Shown here: one piece after another, positions 1-7,366 of the stretch | How the letters are laid out: every line of letters begins with the position of its first letter | Numbering within the stretch: the first letter of the stretch is position 1 | From: Ga0077555 sp963746315 | GTDB taxonomy: Bacteria > Pseudomonadota > Alphaproteobacteria > Rhizobiales > Hyphomicrobiaceae | Length of the DNA stretch: 64,000 nucleotides | NCBI GenBank assembly: GCA_963746315.1 | Contig: CAVVAR010000012.1 | Location: 992,001-1,056,000, forward strand | Reading direction: 5' to 3' | Notes under the pieces: model-generated | Databases searched by the model: none | Told to the model about the DNA's origin: nothing | The model's input: only the letters and a program-made list of their open reading frames with translations | Made by a program: the position numbers and the translations under genes

Positions 1-462
1 GAAAATGCCGACACCTGCGGCATCGTCGTGGCCGGCCTCGGTCCAGACAACCGCGCCTACGTGCTCGCCGACCGCTCACTTCAAGGGCGCGATCCTGCCA
101 CCTGGGCGCGTGCCGTCATTGCTGCTTTCCGCGATTTCGCCGCCGACCGCATCGTCGCGGAGTCGAACCAGGGCGGCGATCTCGTCGTCAACGTCATTCG
201 ATCGGTGGATGCCAATGCGCCCGTCAAGAAAGTACATGCCAGCCGTGGCAAGTTCGCCCGCGCCGAGCCGATCGCGGCACTTTACGCCGAGAACCGCGTC
301 GTCCATGTCGGCGAGTTTCCCGCGCTCGAGAATCAGATGTGCGACTTCGGCCCCGAAGGGCTCTCCGAAGGTCGTTCGCCGGATCGTGTCGACGCCCTCG
401 TCTGGGCCTTGACCGAGCTGATGCTCGTCTCGACCCGCGATCCCGTCATCCGAAGACTCTAG
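1..462 (+). CDS. Terminase large subunit, C-terminal part (GTA g2-like)
   Basis: The reading frame is open from base 1, so the gene begins outside the window and only about 153 C-terminal residues are present. They match the RNase H-like nuclease domain of phage and GTA large terminases, the enzyme that cuts and packages DNA into the prohead. Visible landmarks are IVVAGLGPDNRAYVLAD at the start, ESNQGGDLV, and SPDRVDALVWAL near the end, whose acidic residues are the usual metal ligands. The portal, protease and capsid genes follow on the same strand, which supports the call. A gap of 364 bases before the portal is unusual because these genes normally abut. Confidence 0.9.
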   Translation, partial: ENADTCGIVVAGLGPDNRAYVLADRSLQGRDPATWARAVIAAFRDFAADRIVAESNQGGDLVVNVIRSVDANAPVKKVHASRGKFARAEPIAALYAENRVVHVGEFPALENQMCDFGPEGLSEGRSPDRVDALVWALTELMLVSTRDPVIRRL

Positions 463-826
463 CATTGCGCCTCCAGCTGCCCACCAGCAACCAGCGCGCC
501 TTCCCTCTCTCTCCTCGGGGAGAGGGTCGGCCCCGGACACTCGATCCGGGAGAGGGGCTCGCCACTGGCACGGGCACCGCCATCGACCACGACAACCTCT
601 TCCGACGGGTGCTCCTCTCCCGCCCGTCGGACTGCGTCAGGCATCGGCTGGCACGAGCCGCGCCGCAAGGCAGCGCCGCCACTCGGTGCCTGACGCCCTT
701 TTCATCAGCCCTGCCGCTCGCTCCTCCTCGACAGAAGACGGGGAGTGCGAGGGGTGTCCCCTCGCCGGGAGCGCGAGGGCTGGCCCTCACAGCGCGCGTC
801 AGCGCGCTTTTGTACAGGACTCGCTC
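463..826. other. Palindrome-containing gap between terminase and portal
   Basis: No convincing gene is visible here; open frames on both strands are low-complexity and lack family signatures. The stretch contains self-complementary elements: bases 503-509 pair with 520-526 (CCCTCTC/GAGAGGG), and bases 747-754 pair perfectly with 758-765 (GCGAGGGG/CCCCTCGC, loop TGT). They could be mobile palindromic repeats, or hairpins that affect expression between terminase and portal. No T-run follows either hairpin, so they are not typical intrinsic terminators. Confidence 0.5.
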
Positions 827-2833
827 ATGCCCACCGCCGCTCCTACCTTCGGCGCGCGCCTCGCCGCGTCCATCGCCCGCCTCGCGACGCGCACCGTGCG
901 CCCCTCGTCCCCGATTGGACCCGACAGTATCCACGGCGCGGGTGCCATGTCGGCACCCGAAGCGCCCACGAAAGGCGCGGATGCTGTATGGGCATCCGAA
1001 GCCCCCTCGAAGAAAGCCTCGGCCGCCGGGCCGCTGATCGCCTTCGAGCACCTGCGCCGTCCGGTCTGGACGCCCCGCGACTACACCGCCTTCGCCAACG
1101 AAGGCTTCATGCAGAACGCCATCGTCTACCGGTGCGTGCGCATGATCGCGGAGTGTGCGGGCCACGTGCCGCTCCTTCTTTACGTGGGTGATCAGGAAAT
1201 CGAGGACCACCCGCTCCGCGCGCTCATCCGCAAGCCCAACGCGCACGAGGCCTGGCCCGATTTCATGCAGAAGCTCGTCGGCTTCCTGCTCGTCTCCGGC
1301 AACGCCTACATCGAGGTCGTCGCCGTGCCGGATGCCAACCGTATCCACGCGCCGGATGCGTCGGGCGGAACGCGCGCCTCCGGCACGACGTGGGCATCCG
1401 AAGGCGCACGAATAAGAGAAATCCATCTGCTCCGACCCGACCGCGTGAAGGTCGTGCCCGGCCCCGACGGCTGGCCGGAGGCGTTCGACTACACGGTCGG
1501 CGGTCGCACCGTGCGCATCGGCGACGAAGCCGCCGAAGGCGTCCGCTCCGTTCTCCACGTCAAGCTCTTCCACCCGACCAACGACCACTACGGCCTCTCC
1601 CCGCTGGAGGCCGCCGCCCAGGCGATCGACCTCCACAACACCGCGTCCAAGTGGAACAAGGCGCTGCTCGACAACTCGGCGCGGCCCTCCGGCGCCATCG
1701 TCTACACGGCGCGCGACGGCAACCTGACGGGCGAGCAGATCGAGCGCCTGAAGTCCGAGCTCGAAGCCGGCTTCCAGGGCTCGGCCAACGCCGGCCGGCC
1801 GCTCCTGCTCGAAGGCGGGCTCGACTGGAAGGCGATGTCGCTTTCCCCGAAAGACATGGACTTCATCGAGGCCCGCCATGTCGCCGCCCGCGAGATCGCG
1901 CTGGCGCTCGGTGTGCCGCCCATGTTGCTCGGCATTCCCGGCGACAACACCTACGCGAACCTGGCCGAGGCGCAGCGCACCTTCTGGCGCCAGACCGTGC
2001 TCCCCCTCGTCGAGCGCGTCGCGGCGGAGTTCTCGCACTGGCTCGCGCCCGCCTACCGCGATCCGATCGCATTGCGCGTCGACATCGACACACTCCCTGC
2101 GCTTGCCGGCGAGCGCGAAGCGCTCTGGGCCAGCCTCGAAAAGACCTCGTTTCTCACCGACGCCGAGAAACGCACGCTCGCCGGTTTCTCGCCCACCCCA
2201 GACATCGACGCGAAGCGCTTCAACTCCGGCCAACCCCGCATCCCCTCCGGCCAACCCGGCGGTGGGCAGTGGACCAACGGCCAAGGTGGCAATGGCGGCG
2301 GTTTCGGCTTCGCGCCCGACGGCACCCCGGTCGATCCAGCCCAGATGCGCCGTCCACGCGGCGGAGCGTCCCGGGCACGCGAACAGTACCTCTCCGATCT
2401 CACGAGTCAGGCACGGCAAGCCGCCGACCGGGTTCGCGAGATCGACCCGACGTGGCGTGAACCGCAAAGTGCCTTCTCCCGCGGTGACGTCGAAGGCAAC
2501 ATCCGCCACCAGCAGGCGGTCCGCGACGCCGCCATCGCGCGCCTTGCCGAGATCACACGAGATGCGCTACCTGGAGCCAATCCTGCATGGGGCGCGAACC
2601 GGCTGACGAAGGAACTATACGATCGCGGGTTTCGACTGAGTGAGCCGACGCGCGCTCCAGGGTTGTTCTATGACAACCCGTTGACCGGAGAGCAAATCCG
2701 AATCATGGAGCGGCCGGCGTTCCGGTGGCGAAACGATCCTGCAGAGAAGCATTTTTTCAGTCGATACTACAGATATCGGCGTGCCCCATACTTAAAAGAA
2801 GGCCGGCACACTCCAATACCTGATAAAGACTGA
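827..2833 (+). CDS. HK97-type portal protein with C-terminal polymorphic-toxin-like extension
   Basis: The 668-residue product is much longer than a usual GTA or HK97-family portal of about 400 residues. Residues from about 75 to 460 are the portal, the ring through which DNA enters the head, with landmarks such as VYRCVRMIAECAGHVPLLLY, FHPTNDHYGLSPLEAA and GIPGDNTYANLAEAQRTFW. After it comes a Gly/Pro/Gln-rich linker (RFNSGQPRIPSGQPGGGQWT, about residues 463-482), a style seen before toxin domains in rhizobial polymorphic toxins. The tail of about 75 residues contains GLFYDNPLTGEQIRIM, YYRYR and a final HTPIPDKD, and looks like a small secreted toxin domain whose activity I cannot name. The last 150 bases are more AT-rich than the rest. 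Two palindromic elements are inserted in frame near residues 50 and 175-193. ATG 827 is chosen because the portal frame starts well after it; the N-terminus remains uncertain. Confidence 0.85.
   Translation: MPTAAPTFGARLAASIARLATRTVRPSSPIGPDSIHGAGAMSAPEAPTKGADAVWASEAPSKKASAAGPLIAFEHLRRPVWTPRDYTAFANEGFMQNAIVYRCVRMIAECAGHVPLLLYVGDQEIEDHPLRALIRKPNAHEAWPDFMQKLVGFLLVSGNAYIEVVAVPDANRIHAPDASGGTRASGTTWASEGARIREIHLLRPDRVKVVPGPDGWPEAFDYTVGGRTVRIGDEAAEGVRSVLHVKLFHPTNDHYGLSPLEAAAQAIDLHNTASKWNKALLDNSARPSGAIVYTARDGNLTGEQIERLKSELEAGFQGSANAGRPLLLEGGLDWKAMSLSPKDMDFIEARHVAAREIALALGVPPMLLGIPGDNTYANLAEAQRTFWRQTVLPLVERVAAEFSHWLAPAYRDPIALRVDIDTLPALAGEREALWASLEKTSFLTDAEKRTLAGFSPTPDIDAKRFNSGQPRIPSGQPGGGQWTNGQGGNGGGFGFAPDGTPVDPAQMRRPRGGASRAREQYLSDLTSQARQAADRVREIDPTWREPQSAFSRGDVEGNIRHQQAVRDAAIARLAEITRDALPGANPAWGANRLTKELYDRGFRLSEPTRAPGLFYDNPLTGEQIRIMERPAFRWRNDPAEKHFFSRYYRYRRAPYLKEGRHTPIPDKD
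941..957. repeat. Perfect 6-bp hairpin inside the portal gene
   Basis: GGTGCC (941-946) pairs with GGCACC (952-957) around a five-base loop. It lies in the poorly conserved N-terminal region of the portal, just upstream of a member of the palindromic family at 974-1003, and may be part of the same inserted material. Confidence 0.4.
974..1003. repeat. Palindromic mini-element, copy 1 (in frame in portal)
   Basis: The left arm GGCGCGGATGC is followed after six bases by the right arm GGCATCCGAAGCC. The same arms recur at 1349-1407 and 3483-3514. This copy is translated within the portal and gives a VWASEAP peptide. Its position in the variable N-terminal region means it need not disturb the portal fold. 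Confidence 0.55.
1349..1407. repeat. Palindromic mini-element, copy 2 (in frame in portal)
   Basis: The left arm GCGCCGGATGC (1349-1359) and the right arm GGGCATCCGAAGGCGC (1392-1407) enclose a further GC-rich partly self-complementary centre. It adds roughly 20-25 residues (including GTTWASEGA) between the strand AYIEVVAV and the helix-start REIHLLRPDR, a place where portals normally have a short turn. It keeps the reading frame, which resembles the behaviour known for Rickettsia palindromic elements; I do not claim common origin. Confidence 0.6.
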
Positions 2834-2848
2834 GTACGGAGACCACTC

Positions 2849-3262
2849 ATGAATGGACTTGATGAGGCAGCGCAGCGGATCCTCGCAGAGTTGGAGGAAG
2901 CCGGTCATGACAATATTTTTGCGCTCTTGAACACTATTTCTGAACCAATTGGGAAAATATCGGAGGTTCAAGAATATGGCTCGGCACTGCGAATGTTGCT
3001 GGATAGGAACTTGATTACGCTTCAGATGGAAGGCTTTTATCCCCACACTCCAAAGCCGTTGATGGACGAGGAAAGCGCTTCATTGCTGCAGGCACTGCAG
3101 GAGTGGTTCAGGTATGATCAGTCGGTCGCGAGCTGGCTACCCAATAAGGGGGACATGAGGAGCGAGCCCTTTCCGGTTGTTCACCTTTCGATTGCGGGGC
3201 GCAGCTTAGCCCAAGAAATCCTCAAGGAACGCGGCTATCAGTGGTGGCGGGAAGGAAAGTAA
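2849..3262 (+). CDS. Candidate immunity protein for the portal-borne toxin domain
   Basis: This 137-residue protein is not one I recognise. It starts 15 bases after the portal stop, with a GGAG ribosome-binding site at 2838-2841, so it is probably translated together with the toxin-bearing portal. It has no signal peptide or membrane segment, appears largely helical and acidic at its N-terminus, and is visibly more AT-rich than the particle genes on either side, which suggests recent transfer. A small cytoplasmic gene placed immediately after a toxin-tipped gene is the standard arrangement of toxin-immunity pairs; that positional argument is the only support for the function. No GTA structural gene is normally found at this position. 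Confidence 0.55.
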   Translation: MNGLDEAAQRILAELEEAGHDNIFALLNTISEPIGKISEVQEYGSALRMLLDRNLITLQMEGFYPHTPKPLMDEESASLLQALQEWFRYDQSVASWLPNKGDMRSEPFPVVHLSIAGRSLAQEILKERGYQWWREGK

Positions 3263-3333
3263 GTAGTCGACTGCGCTGCTCGACAACTCCGCGCGGCCCT
3301 CCGGCGCCATCGTCTGCGCGGGAAGCGCGCCTG

Positions 3334-3443
3334 CCCCGGCGACGGCCGGGGGCAACCTCACCTCTGAGTAGATCGAGCGCCTCAAGTCCGAGCTGGAGGC
3401 GGGCATCCAGGGCTCGGCCAATGCCGGTCCTGTCGGAGACAGG
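3334..3443. repeat. Two hairpin insertions in the portal remnant
   Basis: CCCCGGC (3334-3340) pairs with GCCGGGG (3345-3351), and CCTGTC (3429-3434) pairs with GACAGG (3438-3443). Both interrupt sequence that is otherwise alignable to the intact portal gene, so they entered after the duplication or were retained from an older portal allele. Confidence 0.5.
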
Positions 3444-3482
3444 CAAGCGACATTGACCGCTGCTCCTCGAAGGCGGCCTCGC

Positions 3483-3514
3483 GCGCCGGATGCCAAGTGG
3501 GCATCTGAAGGCGC
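3483..3514. repeat. Palindromic mini-element, copy 3
   Basis: GCGCCGGATGCC is followed by AAGT and GGGCATCTGAAGGCGC, giving a compact hairpin with the same arms as the two copies in the intact portal gene. It interrupts the portal remnant between the segments matching LLLEGGL and KAMSLSPKD, a different place from the copies in the intact gene, so it moved independently of the duplication. Confidence 0.6.
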
Positions 3515-3640
3515 ACCAGCAGAACAAGGCGATGTCGCTTTCCCCGAAGGACATGGACTTCATCGAGGCCCGCCACGTCTTGAGTTGCACGCCTTCGGCA
3601 TGACGCCGCCCCCGAGATCGCGCCGGCGCTGGGCCAGCCG

Positions 3641-3848
3641 GCCTCACCGTTTGCGCCATTCCCGAAAAAAAGCGGGTGGCTTGGCGGGTGTTCCGCCAAA
3701 CGGGTTCGATTCCGTGACCCGATCGCGCCGCGAGGCGCGAATGACCCAGGCTCCGGGCGGAGCCGTCTGACGTCGACGCCCACGACTGGCCCGACCCGAT
3801 ACGACCCGCGCCCACTAGGCGTCCGACATCTCTTGTCCGGAGACATCA
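3641..3848. other. Non-coding, hairpin-dense stretch before the prohead protease
   Basis: No gene is visible. Three perfect hairpins lie in 84 bases: TTGGCGG/CCGCCAA at 3681-3699, TCGCGCC/GGCGCGA at 3723-3740, and GGCTCC/GGAGCC at 3749-3764. None is followed by a T-run. Together with the portal remnant this leaves 586 bases without an intact gene between the immunity candidate and the protease, so the protease and capsid genes may need a promoter here or read-through from upstream. Confidence 0.5.
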
Positions 3849-4547
3849 ATGCACCGACCCACCGAGGCGCAGTTCACTGCGCTCGATCTCAAATCCATTG
3901 CCGACGACGGCGCCTTTACCGGCTACGCCTCGATCTTCGAGCGTGAGGATCTCGGCCGCGACGTCATCCAGCGCGGCGCTTTTCGCGACACGCTCGCCGC
4001 CAAAGGCGCTCGCGGGGTGCGGCTTCTGTTCCAGCACAAACCCGACGAGCCGATCGGAGTTTGGGAAGAGCTCGTCGAGGACGCGAAGGGCCTTTCCGCC
4101 CGCGGCCGTCTCGCGACCGAGGCGCCTCGTGCCCGCGAGGTTCTCGCGCTGATGCGCGCCGGCGCCATCGATGGCCTTTCCATCGGTTTTCGCGCGCTCA
4201 AGGCGCATCGCGACCGGGCACGTGGCATCCGCCGGATCGAGAAAGTCGATCTCTGGGAGATCTCCATCGTCACCTTTCCGATGCTTCCCGACGCGCGCAT
4301 CCGCAGCGTCAAGCATCGCCCGCTCGCGTCGGGTCGACCGACCGAGCGCGAGTTGGAGCGCTGGCTCACGCAGGACGCTGGGCTCACGCGCTCCGAGGCA
4401 CGGGCGCTTCTGCGCGACGGCCTCAAAGGTCTCGGCCGCATGCGGGATGCTGCTGCCGGCCTTCCAGAGGAAGCCCGCCTCGCCGAGCGCATCGCCTCGG
4501 TCGCGCGCCTCCTTCGCACGTCCCCTCAACATCGCAGGACCATCTGA
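3849..4547 (+). CDS. HK97-family prohead protease (GTA g4-like)
   Basis: The 232-residue protein is the assembly protease that cuts the capsid protein during head maturation. The family core FTGYASIFEREDLGRDVIQ is followed by the catalytic His in FQHKPDEPIG (H63) and the catalytic Ser in IDGLSIGF (S111), then by VDLWEISIVTFPMLPDARI. The C-terminal third is an Arg-rich helical tail of the type that serves as a scaffold-like extension. The gene stands four bases before the capsid gene, as in HK97-type phages and GTAs. The start ATG 3849 directly precedes the conserved domain. Confidence 0.93.
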   Translation: MHRPTEAQFTALDLKSIADDGAFTGYASIFEREDLGRDVIQRGAFRDTLAAKGARGVRLLFQHKPDEPIGVWEELVEDAKGLSARGRLATEAPRAREVLALMRAGAIDGLSIGFRALKAHRDRARGIRRIEKVDLWEISIVTFPMLPDARIRSVKHRPLASGRPTERELERWLTQDAGLTRSEARALLRDGLKGLGRMRDAAAGLPEEARLAERIASVARLLRTSPQHRRTI

Positions 4548-4551
4548 CACC

Positions 4552-5766
4552 ATGCATGACAGCTACGAAACCAAAGGCACGGGCGATCTCGCCACGGCCA
4601 TCGACGACCTCGCCCGTGCGTTCGAGGTCTACAAGGAAAGCAACGATCAGGCGCTCGCCGAGATCAAGTCGCGCGGCGCCAGCGACGTTGTCACCGCCGA
4701 CAAGCTTGCGCGTCTCGACCGGACCCTCGACGACCTCGCGCTCAAGGCTCGCCGCCCGCATCTCGGCGGAGCGGGCGCGCAGCCGGCGCATGCCGATCTC
4801 GCCCACAAGTCGGCGTTCGATACCTACGTTCGAAAGGGCGAGACGGCAGCCCTAGCCAGTCTCGAGGCCAAGGCACTCTCCGCCGGCACCGGCTCGGACG
4901 GCGGCTATCTCGTCCCCGACGAGACGGAGCGGACGGTCAACACGGCGCTGCGCGATATCTCGCCCATCCGCGCCATCGCCGGCGTGCGCCAGGTTTCCGG
5001 CTCGGTCTTCAAGAAGCCATTCTCGGTGACTGGGCCCGGCACCGGCTGGGTCGGCGAGACGACGGCTCGTCCCCAGACCGCCACGCCGACCCTCGCCGAG
5101 CTGTCGTTCCCGACGATGGAGCTCTACGCGATGCCCGCCGCGACGCCGCAGCTCCTCGACGACGCCGCCGTCAACATCGACGAGTGGATCGCCGACGAGG
5201 TTCGCATCGCCTTCGCCGAGCAGGAAGGCGCCGCCTTCGTCAACGGCGATGGCGCCAACAAACCGCGCGGCTTCCTCGACTACACGCAGGTCGCCGAGGC
5301 GTCGTGGACCTGGGGTAATATCGGCTTCATCGCGACGGGAGCAGCCGGCGCCTTCCCGGCCGCCAACCCGACCGACAAGCTCATCGATCTCGCCTACGCG
5401 GTGAGGAGCGCCTACCGGGCCAACGCGCACTTCGTGATGAACCGCGCGACGGAAGCCGCCATTCGCAAGTTCAAGGATGCGGACGGCAACTACATCTGGC
5501 AGCCGGCGACACGTCCCGGCGAGGCGCCGACCCTGCTCGGCCATCCGGTGGCGGAGTCCGAGGATATGCCGGACATCGCGGCAGACGCAGCAGCCATCGC
5601 CTTCGGCGATTTCCGGCGCGGCTATCTCGTCGTCGACCGGGTCGGCATCCGCGTGCTGCGCGATCCCTACTCGTCGAAGCCCTACGTGCTCTTCTACACG
5701 ACGAAGCGCGTCGGCGGCGGCGTCCAGGACTTCAACGCGATCAAGCTCCTGAAGTTCGCGGCCTAG
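4552..5766 (+). CDS. HK97-fold major capsid protein (GTA g5-like)
   Basis: The 404-residue product begins with a helical N-terminal segment of about 100 residues (AIDDLARAFEVYKESNDQAL), the scaffold domain that the prohead protease removes, followed by the HK97 fold. Typical capsid signatures are GTGSDGGYLVPDE, GWVGETTARPQT, EQEGAAFVNGDG, KPRGFL, and FGDFRRGYLVVDRVGIRVLRD near the end. The length is normal for the family. I chose ATG 4552, the first start after the protease stop; the open frame extends much further upstream only as a shadow of the protease gene. Confidence 0.96.
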   Translation: MHDSYETKGTGDLATAIDDLARAFEVYKESNDQALAEIKSRGASDVVTADKLARLDRTLDDLALKARRPHLGGAGAQPAHADLAHKSAFDTYVRKGETAALASLEAKALSAGTGSDGGYLVPDETERTVNTALRDISPIRAIAGVRQVSGSVFKKPFSVTGPGTGWVGETTARPQTATPTLAELSFPTMELYAMPAATPQLLDDAAVNIDEWIADEVRIAFAEQEGAAFVNGDGANKPRGFLDYTQVAEASWTWGNIGFIATGAAGAFPAANPTDKLIDLAYAVRSAYRANAHFVMNRATEAAIRKFKDADGNYIWQPATRPGEAPTLLGHPVAESEDMPDIAADAAAIAFGDFRRGYLVVDRVGIRVLRDPYSSKPYVLFYTTKRVGGGVQDFNAIKLLKFAA

Positions 5767-5860
5767 CGCCCGCGGGGTCCGCAAGGCGAGGCAGTTTCGC
5801 CTCGCGGGCCCGTTGTCGCTCTCGTCCCTCCGATCACTCTTCCCTGGAAGACAGCCAGAC

Positions 5861-6439
5861 ATGTCCCTCGTCATGACGAGCGGGCCCGCGCTCGAGCCGG
5901 TTTCACTGGCCGAGGCGAAGGCCCACCTACGCGTTGACGGCTCGGCCGAGGATGCCCTCATCCAAAGCCTCATCGTCACGTCGCGATTGCACATCGAGGC
6001 AGCTCTCGGCCTCGCCCTCATCACGCAAAGCTGGTCGTATTTCCTGGATCGGTGGCCCAAAGCCGGGCGGCTGGTGCTGCCACTGAGGCCGGTGGCGGCG
6101 ATCAGCCATGTCCGCGTGTGGAGCGAGGAGGGAGCGAGCGAAACGCTTGCCCTCTCGGACTTTCTGCTCGATGGCCACGGCATGCCGCCGCGGCTGGTCG
6201 CGCTCTCGGGAGCAACCGCACTCACGCCCGCTCGTGTGGCCAATGGCATCGAGGTCGGATTCACCGCCGGCTTCGGGGCGGCCTCCATGGACGTGCCGGC
6301 CACGATCCGGCATGCGCTGCTGTTGCTGGTTGCCCATTGGTACGAGCATCGCGAGCCGGTCGAGATCGGGGTCGGTGTGAATGCCGTGCCGGCCATGGTG
6401 TCGGATCTGCTCGCGCCCTACAGGCGGAGGCGATTGTGA
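5861..6439 (+). CDS. Head-tail connector, phiE125 gp8 family (GTA g6-like)
   Basis: The 192-residue protein matches the adaptor that docks on the portal after packaging. The N-terminal motif EPVSLAEAKAHLRVDG with EDALIQSLIVTSRLHIE is diagnostic for this family, as is the C-terminal helix IRHALLLLVAHWYEHREPV. The start ATG 5861 lies 94 bases after the capsid stop. The next gene starts within its stop codon, so the two are translationally coupled. Confidence 0.9.
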   Translation: MSLVMTSGPALEPVSLAEAKAHLRVDGSAEDALIQSLIVTSRLHIEAALGLALITQSWSYFLDRWPKAGRLVLPLRPVAAISHVRVWSEEGASETLALSDFLLDGHGMPPRLVALSGATALTPARVANGIEVGFTAGFGAASMDVPATIRHALLLLVAHWYEHREPVEIGVGVNAVPAMVSDLLAPYRRRRL

Positions 6440-6765
6440 GTGGACCTCGCATTGGCGCGCTGCGCCATCGCATCGTGCTGGAGGCTGCTGCCAGGGCCGC
6501 CGATGGCGGTGGCGGCGCCGTCGTCACCTGGTTGCCGGTTGCTGAGGTTTGGGCCTCGATCGCGCCGTCGACGGGGGCCGAGACGGTCGTTGCCGACGCC
6601 CTTGCGGGCCGCGTCACGCACGAGATCATTGTTCGCCACAGGACGGACATCACGCCCGCCATGCGGTTTCGCAACGGCGCCCGCATCTTCGAGATCACGG
6701 CCGTTATCGACGTCGAGGAACGGCGGCGCCTGTCGCGTTGCCTTTGCAGGGAGGAGTTGTTGTGA
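6436..6765 (+). CDS. Phage head-tail adaptor / stopper (GTA g7-like)
   Basis: This 109-residue protein has the fold-typical beginning GALRHRIVLEAAAR, the strand VWASIAP and the ending FRNGARIFEITAVIDVEERRR of the SPP1 gp16-like head-completion family, which closes the head and links it to the tail. It starts with GTG at 6436 inside the stop codon of the upstream connector gene, and its own stop overlaps the next start, which shows a tightly coupled set. Confidence 0.88.
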   Translation: MSGPRIGALRHRIVLEAAARAADGGGGAVVTWLPVAEVWASIAPSTGAETVVADALAGRVTHEIIVRHRTDITPAMRFRNGARIFEITAVIDVEERRRLSRCLCREELL

Positions 6766-6881
6766 GCGCCATCCTTCGCTTGCTGTGGCCGCTGCTCCGG
6801 CGCGCTTTCGTTCCCTTTCTGCCCGCCGTCGTCGAGTGGCTTTCGGCGCGCCTGCGTCGTCAGAAGAGCCGGAGGAGCTGA
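6762..6881 (+). CDS. Small hydrophobic/basic peptide in the head-tail operon
   Basis: A 39-residue frame starts with GTG at 6762 in a GTGA overlap with the upstream stop and ends two bases before the next gene's ATG. It encodes a hydrophobic helix (AILRLLWPLLRRAFVPFL) followed by a strongly basic tail (RLRRQKSRRS). The perfect coupling at both ends suggests that it is translated, but I know of no GTA counterpart at this position. It may be a membrane peptide or simply a spacer that keeps ribosomes moving. Confidence 0.45.
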   Translation: MSAILRLLWPLLRRAFVPFLPAVVEWLSARLRRQKSRRS

Positions 6882-6883
6882 CC

Positions 6884-7291
6884 ATGCCGAGCTCGAGCTG
6901 GGCCCTGCAGAAATCCATCTATGCCACGCTGGTCGGCGATGCCGCTGTGATCGGACTTCTGGGAAGCGCTCGGATCTACGACGACACCCCGCAGCGCAGC
7001 GCGTTTCCGTACCTCACGCTCGGCCAATCGACGCTGCGCGACTGGAGCACGGGAAGCGAGGACGGTGACGAGCATTTGCTGACGGTTCACGTCTGGTCGC
7101 GCGCCGACGGACGCCATGAGGCGCACGAGATCATGCAGGCGCTGCGCGACGCCTTGCACGAGCGCGCGCTCTCGCTCGATGGCCACCGATTGGTGAACCT
7201 CCGCCACGAGCTCTCCGAGGCGCGTCGCGAGCCGGACGGCGAGACCTACCACGGCATCGTGCGGCTCAGAGCCGTGACCGAGCCCATCTAG
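6884..7291 (+). CDS. Tail terminator, DUF3168 family (GTA g8-like)
   Basis: The 135-residue protein has the DUF3168 pattern: an N-terminal helix ALQKSIYATLVGDAAV, then RIYDDTPQRSAFPYLTLGQ, then HLLTVHVWSRADGRHEAHEIMQAL. In GTAs and siphoviruses this protein caps the tail tube and joins it to the head. It lies between the head-completion gene and the tail tube gene, the expected position. Confidence 0.9.
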   Translation: MPSSSWALQKSIYATLVGDAAVIGLLGSARIYDDTPQRSAFPYLTLGQSTLRDWSTGSEDGDEHLLTVHVWSRADGRHEAHEIMQALRDALHERALSLDGHRLVNLRHELSEARREPDGETYHGIVRLRAVTEPI

Positions 7292-7366
7292 CCGAGCTGG
7301 TGCCGAGCGAAGTCGGGCGGCTGGGCGGCACCCCTTTTACCTCCACAAAATCTCAGGAAACACGCC

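Larger units (their letters stand above)
3271..3640 (+). pseudogene. Decayed partial duplicate of the portal gene
   Basis: The sequence from 3273 aligns closely with the portal gene from 1661: identical or nearly identical stretches encode ALLDNSARPSGAIV, RLKSELEAG, and SLSPKDMDFIEARH. The copy is broken by an in-frame stop (TAG at 3369), by frameshifts, and by at least four short insertions, several of which are palindromes (3334-3351, 3429-3443, 3483-3514). Similarity fades near 3640. It cannot make a portal. Its place directly after the toxin-immunity pair suggests it is the left-over of an older portal 3' region displaced when the present cassette arrived, or a partial duplication made at that time. 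Confidence 0.85.

Noticed and set aside
446..2509. A 687-codon open frame on the minus strand across the portal gene
   Set aside because: It is antisense to a gene with clear portal homology, has Arg/Gly/Ala-rich low-complexity translation and no domain, as expected for shadows in high-GC DNA.
4852..6396. A 514-codon minus-strand frame over the capsid and connector genes
   Set aside because: It mirrors the codon periodicity of the plus-strand capsid gene and shows no family signature.
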